From: CAZDET01 sp964504335
GTDB lineage: Bacteria; Bacteroidota; Bacteroidia; Chitinophagales; Saprospiraceae
Assembly (NCBI GenBank): GCA_964504335.1
Contig: CAZDET010000009.1
Coordinates: 1 to 64,000, forward strand
Direction: 5' to 3'
Length of the DNA stretch: 64,000 bases
A model generated the notes under the pieces. The model did no database searches. It saw only the letters and a list, made by a program, of their open reading frames with translations, and was not told where the DNA came from. A program made the translations under genes and the position numbers. Position 1 is the first letter of the stretch, and each line of letters opens with the position of its first letter. This document shows, piece after piece, positions 43,669 through 52,316 of the stretch.

Positions 43669-44430
43669 CTAAAAGCCTTCCTGTAGCCGACGCATTTGCT
43701 CCATGAAGGCCGGACGGCGCCGACGAGATACTTCTATTTTGATCTCGTCGTCCATGATGAGGTAGCCACCGTCCCCCTTTACAAACTTGCGCATGTAATT
43801 TAAGTTGATCACATGCCGCTTGTGCACCCGATAAAAATTGAAAGGAGCCAGCATATCTTCGTAGGCCTTAATCGTCTTGGAGGCAGTAATGCGCTCTCCG
43901 TTGTTCAGATAGATGTGGGTATAGTTATCCTCGGCCTCGAAACGCACGATATCCTTGATATTGACAAAGTAGATGCCATCGAGTGCAGAGATGGACATTT
44001 TGGTGAATGCGTTCGGGTTGTTGACGTAATTTTGGAAAATTTCCAGCCGGCGGTCCGTTTCCTGCTGCTTGCGTGGCCGGATGCGGTCGACCGCTTCGAC
44101 CAGCCGATCCGGATCGATCGGCTTCAACACATAGCCGATAGAAGAGTACTCGCAGGCTTTAATCGCGTATTCTTCGTAGGCCGTGACGAAGATGATCTCG
44201 AAATCGATGGGCCGGATTTTGTTGAGCAAGGTAAAGATTTGCCCGTCCGGCAGGTTGATATCCAGAAAGGCCACATCGGGCTCTTCTTCCGGTTCGGTGA
44301 GCAGGCTTAATCCCTCGGCAAGGGTGCCGGCTTCGCCGACGATTTCCACTCCGGAGCAATGCTTGCTGAGCAAGTTTTTTAAATTGTTTAGTCCATTGAG
44401 TTCATCTTCAACAATTATTGCCTTGATCAC
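43669..44430 (-). CDS. LytTR-family response regulator
   Basis: A 253-residue protein. The receiver domain (1-125) has the acidic pair in IIVEDE, the phosphorylated Asp57 in VAFLDINLPDG, and the conserved Lys in YVLKPID. The LytTR DNA-binding domain (about 145-250) has YFVNIKDIVRFEAEDNYTHI and FYRVHKRHVINLNYM. It binds direct repeats in promoter DNA. It is cognate to the TPR kinase encoded downstream, with the double-glycine peptide gene in between. Confidence 0.94.
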   Translation of the reverse strand: MIKAIIVEDELNGLNNLKNLLSKHCSGVEIVGEAGTLAEGLSLLTEPEEEPDVAFLDINLPDGQIFTLLNKIRPIDFEIIFVTAYEEYAIKACEYSSIGYVLKPIDPDRLVEAVDRIRPRKQQETDRRLEIFQNYVNNPNAFTKMSISALDGIYFVNIKDIVRFEAEDNYTHIYLNNGERITASKTIKAYEDMLAPFNFYRVHKRHVINLNYMRKFVKGDGGYLIMDDEIKIEVSRRRRPAFMEQMRRLQEGF

Positions 44431-44551
44431 GTGTGGATTTTTTCTTTTACAAAAGGGTATGCGAAGATAGCAAACGTTTTAAACTATTCTACATATTTGA
44501 TTTAGTTTGGATGCTTCCACAATACCCGCCTGTAAGTAATATCTTGACCTC

Positions 44552-45388
44552 ATGGCTTCTTCATCGACGCGCAGTCCGGTCCGGGATCGTATACACGAAA
44601 TCATTTTCGAAGCGGAAACACCGGCCGGAAAAGCTTTCGACATCCTCCTGCTGGTTATGATCCTGTTGAGTGTGATCACGGTCATGCTGGAAAGTATCGA
44701 CCGCTTGTCCACCCGGTACGGAGAGGTGTTTTTGATTCTCGAATGGATATTCACGATCATCTTCACGATCGAATATCTGCTGCGGCTCTATTGCGTTTCC
44801 TATCCCCGCACCTACGCGCTCAGCTTTTTCGGCGTCATCGATCTGTTGGCGATTCTACCGACCTACCTGAGCATGTTGGTCAGTGGAACGCAGTACTTCG
44901 TCGTCATCCGGGCGATTCGCTTACTGCGGATCTTTCGGATATTCAAACTAGGGCATTTTCTCAGTGAAGGCTACCTCATCATGGATGCCCTGCGGGCCAG
45001 CCGGGCGAAAATCATCGTTTTTTTGAGTTTCATCAGCATCCTGACGATTATTATCGGAGCTGTTATGTATTTAATCGAGGGGGCGGTAAATGAGAGTTTC
45101 AGCAGTATTCCGCGGGCGGTCTACTGGGCGGTGGTCACCCTCACTACGGTTGGTTATGGCGATATCACTCCGACGACCGACTTCGGTCAGTTTGTATCCG
45201 CGGTAGTGATGATTTTGGGGTATGCCATTATTGCCGTACCTACCGGTATCGTAACCAACGAGATCATGGTGGCCGCGAGAAGCAAAAAAACAAAGACCAC
45301 TACCAAGGCTTGTCGCTTTTGCGGACAGGAAGGGCACGACCAGGATGCCGCCTTTTGCAAATACTGCGGGAATACATTAAACGAATAG
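44552..45388 (+). CDS. voltage-gated-type potassium channel with C-terminal zinc ribbon
   Basis: A 278-residue, six-segment ion channel of the voltage-gated superfamily. S4 is RAIRLLRIFRIFKL with four regularly spaced arginines and one lysine. The pore helix leads to the K+ selectivity filter TLTTVGYGDITP (about 196-207). After S6 a short basic linker leads to an unusual C-terminal CxxC...CxxC module (CRFCGQEGHDQDAAFCKYCG), a zinc-ribbon-like domain with extra His residues. The channel passes K+ across the inner membrane; the ribbon may be a metal- or redox-sensitive regulator (inference). Confidence 0.92.
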   Translation: MASSSTRSPVRDRIHEIIFEAETPAGKAFDILLLVMILLSVITVMLESIDRLSTRYGEVFLILEWIFTIIFTIEYLLRLYCVSYPRTYALSFFGVIDLLAILPTYLSMLVSGTQYFVVIRAIRLLRIFRIFKLGHFLSEGYLIMDALRASRAKIIVFLSFISILTIIIGAVMYLIEGAVNESFSSIPRAVYWAVVTLTTVGYGDITPTTDFGQFVSAVVMILGYAIIAVPTGIVTNEIMVAARSKKTKTTTKACRFCGQEGHDQDAAFCKYCGNTLNE

Positions 45389-45394
45389 GCTGAT

Positions 45395-48300
45395 TTGAAA
45401 ATCCTCCGAATCCGCATTCAAAACGTCAACTCCCTGCGAGGGACTTCGGAAATCGACTTTACCCAGCCCCCGCTGGTGGATGCCGGTCTGTTGGCAATCG
45501 TGGGCGATACGGGAGCTGGGAAGAGCACTCTCCTCGATGCCATGACGCTGGCCCTCTACGGTCGCACTGCACGTCTGGCGCGCGACGTGCAGGAGGTAAT
45601 GACCTACGGCACCACTGAGTGCGCGGCCGAAGTGGATTTCAGCAATCGCGGAACAACCTACCGGGCGACCTGGAACCTCTACCGGGCCTACGGAAAGCCC
45701 GATGGAAAGGTCCAGCCCGCCCGGCACGAACTGAGCATCTACCGACCCGAGCAGGATGCCTTCGAATTAGTGGCGGAGAAAATCAGCGAAGTACGCCAAC
45801 TAGTGCCGGAGTTGACCGGGCTGGATTACGACCGCTTTACCCGGAGCGTGTTACTTACGCAGGGAGAGTTTGCCGCCTTCCTGCGCGCCAGCGAGCGCGA
45901 CCGATCGGAACTGCTGGAACGCATCACCGGCACAACCATCTACAGCGAACTAAGTGCCGCCGCCTTTCAACGCCACAAACTCGAGCGCGAAGCCCTGAGC
46001 CAGTTGGAACAACACCTAGCTCAGCTCGACCTGCTCAGCCCCGACGAATGGAATGCTCTGGAAGCGGAACGAAACGCACTGGAAGAAAAGGTACAATCCG
46101 ATCGGCAAGTCCTGCAGCGTATCGATGCTCAAATAAAAACCCTGCTGGAAATCGGCGAACTGGAGCAGCAAATCGCCGAGCTTCAGTTCGAGAAGGCCAA
46201 CTTACACCAAGAACGCACAGACAGGGCGCAGGAAGAAGCACGCTTTCGGCAAGCGCGGCGGATTCAGCCACTCAGCCAATGGTTGTTTCAGTGGCGCGAT
46301 GCTACCGAGCAGCGCACGCGTTGCCAACGGCAACTGGAAGCACAAGCCCAGGAACTGGCCGAACTGCGCCAGGCCCTGTCCGCTGCAACCGACCGTAGCC
46401 AAACTGCACAGCAAGCCTGGACGGCCACCGAACAGTACGCACAGGAGCGCCGGCGTCTTTTCGAACTGGTAGAGCGGCTCGATACGCAGCTGACTGGAGA
46501 AAAAACAGAACTGAAGGAGGCAACCGACCGATTGGCCAGACGCCAGGACGCCACCCGGGCAGTGGAAGCGGAACTGGGCATACAAACCAAGCGGATCAAT
46601 CAATTAGAAAATACGGAGACGACCCTCCGCCAATGGCTGACCGAGCAGGCAACTCATGCCCACTTGCCCACTACCATTCAGTCCGCCGGGCAGTTGTATG
46701 AGCAATTTGAAGAAGTAGCCCAACTCGTAACCGACCGAACGGCGGAGTACGAGCAGCTAGTGGAACAATCCGGGAAATTGGGCGCACAACTCCGACGCCT
46801 GCGGGAGGAATGGACGAATAATCAGAAGCAGGAAGCCCATCTGCTCGCCCAGTTCGATGCCGCCCTGCCCGAAGGGTATACCACCGACCGGTCGGCTATT
46901 CTCGAACAGCTGGCCGAATCGGTAGAAGGCCAGAACGAGCGCCTGCTGTTGTTCGAGCGGGGGCAGTCCGTTTTTCGAGATTACCAACGGTGGCTGGCCG
47001 AGGAAGAACACATCGAACGCGAATTGCAGGAGCTGCAAACCCGCGAGGAAGAACTGATTAAAGAATTGCTCACCCTATCGGATCAACTGGCCGATGCCCT
47101 TGAGCAGCGCACCTTTCAGGAAGCCATTTTCCGGCAGCAGCAACTCATCGCCAACTACGAGCAAGATCGCGGACAACTGGTAGATGGAGCCCCCTGCCCG
47201 CTTTGCGGCTCCGAACACCACCCCTACGCTCACGGTGCGCTGACGCCTTACGTCGATAAGGCCAAACTCGCGTTCGAACAGGCCGACCGCTCTTACCAGC
47301 GACTACAGAAACGCAACGGCGAACTGCTGGCACGCGAGGAGCAATTGCTGCGCGAGCGGAGGCGACTGCTCGGAGATGATTCCGCCACCAGTTCCATCGC
47401 CGGCATTCGTCGCAAATTGGAGTTGCTCGAGGCGGATCTTGCGGATATTCAGCAGCAATTACCCGGAACTTCCTGGCGCGCAGACGTAGACGTCGTGCAG
47501 GAGTTGCGCCTGCAGCGCGATCAATTACGCGATCGGCTCCAGCGGCTCCGGGCGTTGCAGCAAGAACAGCAGGATGTACAACGCCAAAGCCACCTCCTGG
47601 AAACGCAGGTGCTGAAATTGGAAGCCGACACACAAGGACTGCAAGCGCAGACCAACCGATTGGCCGGACAATTGGATCAGGATAAAGCGCGGCAGAGTAC
47701 GCTCGCCGACCGCCTGCAGAAGCTATTCGACGAATACGATCTCGCATTCCATCCGGCCTCCGCTCCAACCGATATGGCCAACCTCCGGCAACTATACACT
47801 CGTTATCAGGAGCAGGAAGCGACTTTGAAAGCTGTCGAAGCCGACCTGCTTCAGGCTACTGCCACCAAAACCCGTCAGGAAAAAGAACGGGCGCGCCTCC
47901 TATCGGAATGTGCCACTGAAGAACAACAGCTGCAAAAGCGGATAGCGCGGGTAGGGGAGTTGGAAAAAGACCGCAAAGACCGGTTTGGGACGGCTGCGGT
48001 GGCCGATGAACGAGCCGCCTTGCAGCAACGCCTACAAACTGCCAGGGAAGAAGCAGAGCGCAGCCAGTCGGATGTGTATCGCATCCAGGAGCAGCTGGCG
48101 GCAGTGCAGTCGCAGGGGGAAGCCTTCAGCGCGGAGCTGATGCGCCAGGAAGAAATCCGGACGACTGCCCTGGAGGCACTGGCTCCCCGGTTGCCGGAAT
48201 TGGGTATTTCCACTCCGGAAGCAGCGCTGGCACAGCTGCCCGATCCCGTAGAATTAGAAGCCCTGGAAACCACCTTTCAGGAGTTGGATCGCCGGCAGGC

Positions 48301-49036
48301 AGAAAACGATCGCCTGCTCCAAAAAAGCGCGGAGCAGCTGGAGCGCAAGCAACAAACATTACCGGATCAAACGGAGCTTTCCGCCCTGCGCGGCCGGTAT
48401 GCCCAATTGGAACTCAAACAGGAAGAACAGCAACAGCGACTGGGCCGCCAGCGCGGCCGCCTCGAACAACAGGTGCAACTCCAACAGCGATCCAAGGAGC
48501 TGATGGAGCAACTCGACCGGCAACAGGATGAGGTGGCCCGGTGGGCGAAATTGAACGAACTCATCGGTCAGGCCGATGGAAAGAAATTTCGCATCTTCGC
48601 TCAAGGGCTTACCCTGCAACGCCTGGTCGGGCTGGCCAACCGACACCTGCTTCAACTCAATGGCCGCTACCAAATCCACAAACCCGGCGAAGCAGAACTC
48701 GACCTCGAAATCATCGATACCTACCAGGCCAATCACCATCGATCAATGCTCACCCTCAGCGGGGGCGAAACTTTTCTGGTGAGCCTGGCCCTGGCACTCG
48801 GCCTCAGCGATCTGGCGGGCCGCGACACGCGCATCCAGTCGCTCTTCATCGATGAGGGCTTTGGCACCCTGGATGAAAAAAGCCTCGACCTGGCCCTCAC
48901 TACCCTGGAAAACCTCCAGGCCGACGGAAAGCAAATCGGGCTCATTTCGCATGTGCGGGCACTCAAAGAGCGGATACACACCCAGATTCAGGTGATTAAA
49001 GACCGCAACGGATTTAGCCGGATAGAGGTGGTTTAA
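45395..49036 (+). CDS. sbcC: SbcC/Rad50-like SMC-type ATPase
   Basis: A 1213-residue ABC-type ATPase with very long coiled coils. Walker A is VGDTGAGKSTLLDAM (about 36-50). The zinc-hook CPLCGSEHHP lies at 601-610, halfway along the coil. Signature and Walker B are TLSGGETFLVSLALALGLSD and SLFIDEGFGTLDEKSLD near the C-terminus. SbcC works with the nuclease SbcD on DNA ends and hairpins; no sbcD is adjacent here. The start is a TTG six bases after the channel gene stop; no upstream ATG exists in frame. Confidence 0.93.
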   Translation: MKILRIRIQNVNSLRGTSEIDFTQPPLVDAGLLAIVGDTGAGKSTLLDAMTLALYGRTARLARDVQEVMTYGTTECAAEVDFSNRGTTYRATWNLYRAYGKPDGKVQPARHELSIYRPEQDAFELVAEKISEVRQLVPELTGLDYDRFTRSVLLTQGEFAAFLRASERDRSELLERITGTTIYSELSAAAFQRHKLEREALSQLEQHLAQLDLLSPDEWNALEAERNALEEKVQSDRQVLQRIDAQIKTLLEIGELEQQIAELQFEKANLHQERTDRAQEEARFRQARRIQPLSQWLFQWRDATEQRTRCQRQLEAQAQELAELRQALSAATDRSQTAQQAWTATEQYAQERRRLFELVERLDTQLTGEKTELKEATDRLARRQDATRAVEAELGIQTKRINQLENTETTLRQWLTEQATHAHLPTTIQSAGQLYEQFEEVAQLVTDRTAEYEQLVEQSGKLGAQLRRLREEWTNNQKQEAHLLAQFDAALPEGYTTDRSAILEQLAESVEGQNERLLLFERGQSVFRDYQRWLAEEEHIERELQELQTREEELIKELLTLSDQLADALEQRTFQEAIFRQQQLIANYEQDRGQLVDGAPCPLCGSEHHPYAHGALTPYVDKAKLAFEQADRSYQRLQKRNGELLAREEQLLRERRRLLGDDSATSSIAGIRRKLELLEADLADIQQQLPGTSWRADVDVVQELRLQRDQLRDRLQRLRALQQEQQDVQRQSHLLETQVLKLEADTQGLQAQTNRLAGQLDQDKARQSTLADRLQKLFDEYDLAFHPASAPTDMANLRQLYTRYQEQEATLKAVEADLLQATATKTRQEKERARLLSECATEEQQLQKRIARVGELEKDRKDRFGTAAVADERAALQQRLQTAREEAERSQSDVYRIQEQLAAVQSQGEAFSAELMRQEEIRTTALEALAPRLPELGISTPEAALAQLPDPVELEALETTFQELDRRQAENDRLLQKSAEQLERKQQTLPDQTELSALRGRYAQLELKQEEQQQRLGRQRGRLEQQVQLQQRSKELMEQLDRQQDEVARWAKLNELIGQADGKKFRIFAQGLTLQRLVGLANRHLLQLNGRYQIHKPGEAELDLEIIDTYQANHHRSMLTLSGGETFLVSLALALGLSDLAGRDTRIQSLFIDEGFGTLDEKSLDLALTTLENLQADGKQIGLISHVRALKERIHTQIQVIKDRNGFSRIEVV

Positions 49037-49127
49037 GCTACCTAGTCGAGTTTTTTGATTGAATTATCTATATTTCTAAATAGTAGCGGGCATTGGCCTG
49101 TTATTATCAAAAACAGCCTAAAAATAC

Positions 49128-49676
49128 ATGTCAAAACTAAAGGATCTCTTCGGGCAACACCACGGCTTGGACGAGCGCTCCGTCGAAGCGCTGGTGAAGG
49201 CACTCGAACGCAAAAACCAACCCGGCTTCGACTACCTCGAATTCAAACAATCGTTGAATGCATTACAGCAAATGAATTTGCAGGGGGAGACCGCCTACAA
49301 ATCAGCCTTCGCCACCGCCACGGTACTGGGGCTCACGAAGGAAAAACTACTCGAAACGGCCGCCTACTACAAACGCATCCTGCAGGAGGAGCAAAAACAA
49401 TTCGAAACTTCCATGCAACGCTATCTGCAGCAGCGGGTGGAAAGTAAACTCAAGGAAGTCGAGGTATTGAAGAAGAAAGTGGCCGAGTACCAGGAGAAAA
49501 TCAAGCAGCTCGAAACGCAAATTACCAATAGCCAGCAAACCATCGACGAGGCCGATGCCAACATTGCGGCCGAACGGGAAAAAATCGATTCAACCAAGGA
49601 GAATTTCGATTTTACCCTTCGCAGTATCATGAATGAAATCGATAAGGATATCGAAGACATTCAGTCGTATCTTTAA
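49128..49676 (+). CDS. coiled-coil protein of unknown function
   Basis: A 182-residue cytoplasmic protein. The first 90 residues form a helical globular part (KDLFGQHHGLDERSVEALVK); the rest (about 90-180) is a continuous heptad-rich coiled coil (VEVLKKKVAEYQEKIKQLE). No signal peptide or membrane segment is present. I do not recognise a family. It lies 91 bases after the SbcC gene and upstream of a membrane-anchored coiled-coil protein. The two may act together. Confidence 0.75.
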   Translation: MSKLKDLFGQHHGLDERSVEALVKALERKNQPGFDYLEFKQSLNALQQMNLQGETAYKSAFATATVLGLTKEKLLETAAYYKRILQEEQKQFETSMQRYLQQRVESKLKEVEVLKKKVAEYQEKIKQLETQITNSQQTIDEADANIAAEREKIDSTKENFDFTLRSIMNEIDKDIEDIQSYL

Positions 49677-49678
49677 TA

Positions 49679-49872
49679 GAAGTCGTTTAAACTTTCTTAA
49701 TACGTCTAACGGCCAAAGCCTTATAGAACCTGGGCGGCCGCTCTTTTCTCCTCTTACTCAGGGTTAGGGCCCCTGCCCCAACCCTGAGTAAGAGGTACGC
49801 ACTCCAAAAGGAGCGTTGCCAGAACCTGCAAGGCTCTGCCCTCGCCAGAAAGAAAAAAGTGTAAACGACTTC
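49679..49872. repeat. inverted-repeat-bounded element with nested palindrome
   Basis: Terminal arms 49679-49698 (GAAGTCGTTTAAACTTTCTT) and 49853-49872 are inverted copies matching at 18 of 20 positions. Inside, CCTCTTACTCAGGGTT (49750-49765) and 49780-49795 form a perfect 16-base inverted repeat with a GC-rich loop. The whole 194-base unit fits exactly between two genes and encodes nothing. It may be a MITE-like element or a large RNA structure; no target-site duplication was seen. Confidence 0.5.
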
Positions 49873-49889
49873 ACAAACAGTTGTAAAAC

Positions 49890-50921
49890 ATGTCGGATAT
49901 CGTTCCATTCAATAATCCGGAAACCAGCCGGAAGTCCTTTTGGAAGCGACCGGAAGGGGTTACGGGTATCATTTTCCTTCTCGCGCTCCTCGCTGGCGGA
50001 GTGTTTATCGGTATTACCTACGGCGCCTTGCTGTTCGAACTCATGCGCAACACGCTGGCGCTGTTTGCTACAATCGCCCTGGTGGGTATCGTAGTTTACA
50101 TGATCGTCGATCCGAAAACGCGGGCCCTGATCAGCTATATGTACAAAAGCGCCATGCGGTGGGTCACCGGGCTGTTTGTACAACTCGATCCCATCGGCAT
50201 TCTGAAGAATTACGTCGAAGATTTAGAGAAAAACCTGACGAAACTGCGCCAGCAAATCGGCAAGCTGCGAGGGCAAATGCGCCACCTGCAGAGCCTGATG
50301 GAGAAAAATGACCGGGAAATCGAGCAACAACTTCAACTGGCCTCCGCCGCCCGCGAACAGAAAAAGGAGCAGCAGTTCATCCTCTCCACCCGCAAAGCTG
50401 CCCGGCTTAAGGAGAGCAATGCGAAATACCAGGAGTTGCTCAAAAAAATCGAGGTGCTGTATCGCATTCTGAGCCGCATGCACCAAAGCTCGGAGGTATT
50501 GCTCGAAGACACCCGCGATCAGGTACGGCTGAAAGAACAAGAACGCAAAGCCATTCGCGCGAGTCATTCGGCCATGAAGTCCGCCATGTCCGTCCTGAGT
50601 GGAGACCCGGATAAGCGGGCAATGTTCGACGCCGCCATGGAGGCAGTTGCCGACGATGTCGCCCAAAAAGTTGGAGAGATGGAGCGCTTCATGGAAATGT
50701 CCTCCAACGTGATGGATACGGTCGACCTCCAAAACGGAATCGTCGAAGAACAGGGCCTGCGCATGCTCGAAGAATGGGAGAAGGAAAGCGCCCTGCTCCT
50801 GGAGGAAGGGCGGGAACCGAGTGAAAAGCTGGAGCTGCGCCAGCCGAACAAGCAGGCAACCCGGCCCGCTTCGAAATCGACCGAATCCAAGGGTGAAGGC
50901 TACGATAGCTTCTTCAAATAG
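49890..50921 (+). CDS. membrane-anchored coiled-coil protein
   Basis: A 343-residue protein. Two adjacent membrane segments lie near the N-terminus (GIIFLLALLAGGVFIGITYG at about 26-45, and TLALFATIALVGIVVYMIV at about 53-71). The rest is predicted helical coiled coil (about 105-300), with charged heptads, and a short Ser/Lys-rich tail. The long amphipathic helices recall PspA/ESCRT-III-like proteins, but there is no diagnostic motif. Function unknown. Confidence 0.75.
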   Translation: MSDIVPFNNPETSRKSFWKRPEGVTGIIFLLALLAGGVFIGITYGALLFELMRNTLALFATIALVGIVVYMIVDPKTRALISYMYKSAMRWVTGLFVQLDPIGILKNYVEDLEKNLTKLRQQIGKLRGQMRHLQSLMEKNDREIEQQLQLASAAREQKKEQQFILSTRKAARLKESNAKYQELLKKIEVLYRILSRMHQSSEVLLEDTRDQVRLKEQERKAIRASHSAMKSAMSVLSGDPDKRAMFDAAMEAVADDVAQKVGEMERFMEMSSNVMDTVDLQNGIVEEQGLRMLEEWEKESALLLEEGREPSEKLELRQPNKQATRPASKSTESKGEGYDSFFK

Positions 50922-50957
50922 CCAGCCACCTTATACCTCCGCTACCCGCGCTATTTG

Positions 50958-50965
50958 TATCTTTG
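50958..50965 (+). promoter_or_regulatory. putative -7 box of the aspartate kinase gene
   Basis: TATCTTTG matches TAnnTTTG and lies 30 bases before the ATG at 50996. The -33 region is weak. Confidence 0.35.
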
Positions 50966-50995
50966 GCGGCTTGATGCAAGTTGTACCAATTAATC

Positions 50996-52312
50996 ATGAA
51001 GAAACAGATACGCGTATTCAAGTTCGGAGGGGCATCGCTCAAGCACGCTGCGGGCGTGCAGAACGTCGGGGCCATTCTGAAAGAACATCGGGAAGCCCCC
51101 CTGTGCATTATCGTCTCGGCAATGGGCAAAACGACGAATCACCTGGAGCGGGTCGTGCGCGCCTATTGCGATTCGGAGGGAGAGCCCCAGGCCATCCTGG
51201 AGGAAATCAAACAATTTCACTTTGGTATTTGCGCAGAGCTGTTTCCCCAAGGCCACGAAGTATTCGAGCTGCTCAACGACTTGTTCGTCAGTGTCGAATG
51301 GGTACTGGAAGATGAACCTCACGAAAATTACGATTACAACTACGACCAGATCGTCTCCGTAGGGGAGTTGCTATCCAGCCGAATCGTAGCGGCCTATTTG
51401 GAGCACATTGGGTTGCCGACGCACTGGTTGGACGCGCGCGATATCATTGTTACCGACGACATCTTTCGGGAAGGGTGGGTCCAGTGGGAAGCCACCGAGG
51501 AGCGGGCCGAGCGGCTGCTGCTCCCGCTAATGCAGCAACAATCGGGCTTTGTGCTCACCCAGGGGTTTATCGGCAGCACGACGGAAAACTTCACCACCAC
51601 CCTCGGGCGGGAAGGGTCGGATTATACGGCCGCTATCTTTAGCCATCTCTTGGATGCCGTCAGTATGACGATCTGGAAGGATGTACCCGGCGTGCTGACC
51701 GCCGATCCGCGCTATTTTGAAAACTTTCTCAAGCTCGATCGCCTTTCCTACAAGGAAGCCATCGAGATGACCTACTACGGGGCGAAAGTCATTCATCCGA
51801 AAACGATCAAGCCCCTGCAAAACAAGAGCATTCCGCTCTACGTCAAATCGTTTTTGGAACCCCATGCCGAGGGTACGGTCATTTCGGATGCTATGGAACA
51901 CGACACCTATCCGCCTATGGTAGCCGTTGAGCGCGATCAGGTGCTGGTTCATATTTCCACGCGCGATTTCAGTTTTGTGGCCGAGCACCATATCAGCCAG
52001 CTCTTCCAGTACATTGCCGATCTGCGGCTACAGGTGAATATGATGCAGAATACGGCCATCAGCTTCAGTGTTTGTTTCAACGATGTGGATGATAAAGTCG
52101 ATCGCTTTTGCAAGCTGATCGAATCCGAATTCAAGGTAGTACTCGATCGGGGACTCGAATTGATCACCATTCGGCACTACCGGCCGGAAGTCATCGAAAA
52201 TCTGCGATCGGGAAAGATCGTATTGCTGGAGGAACGCCTGCCGCGCACTATCCAAATGGTGACGAAAGAAATGCCGGTCTTACAGCGCCGCGAGGTTCCG
52301 CAATTGAGTTAA
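50996..52312 (+). CDS. lysC: aspartate kinase
   Basis: The ATG at 50996 gives 438 residues; a TTG at 50981 adds five. The kinase domain starts with FKFGGASLKHAAGVQNVGAI (KFGG(A/T)S motif) and contains the conserved GREGSDYTAAIFS and VLTADPRYF stretches. The C-terminal part (about 320-438) matches ACT regulatory domains. It phosphorylates aspartate to begin synthesis of lysine, threonine and methionine, and is normally inhibited by lysine or threonine through ACT. No homoserine dehydrogenase is fused. It is followed after 4 bases by tilS. Confidence 0.93.
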   Translation: MKKQIRVFKFGGASLKHAAGVQNVGAILKEHREAPLCIIVSAMGKTTNHLERVVRAYCDSEGEPQAILEEIKQFHFGICAELFPQGHEVFELLNDLFVSVEWVLEDEPHENYDYNYDQIVSVGELLSSRIVAAYLEHIGLPTHWLDARDIIVTDDIFREGWVQWEATEERAERLLLPLMQQQSGFVLTQGFIGSTTENFTTTLGREGSDYTAAIFSHLLDAVSMTIWKDVPGVLTADPRYFENFLKLDRLSYKEAIEMTYYGAKVIHPKTIKPLQNKSIPLYVKSFLEPHAEGTVISDAMEHDTYPPMVAVERDQVLVHISTRDFSFVAEHHISQLFQYIADLRLQVNMMQNTAISFSVCFNDVDDKVDRFCKLIESEFKVVLDRGLELITIRHYRPEVIENLRSGKIVLLEERLPRTIQMVTKEMPVLQRREVPQLS

Positions 52313-52316
52313 GTAC

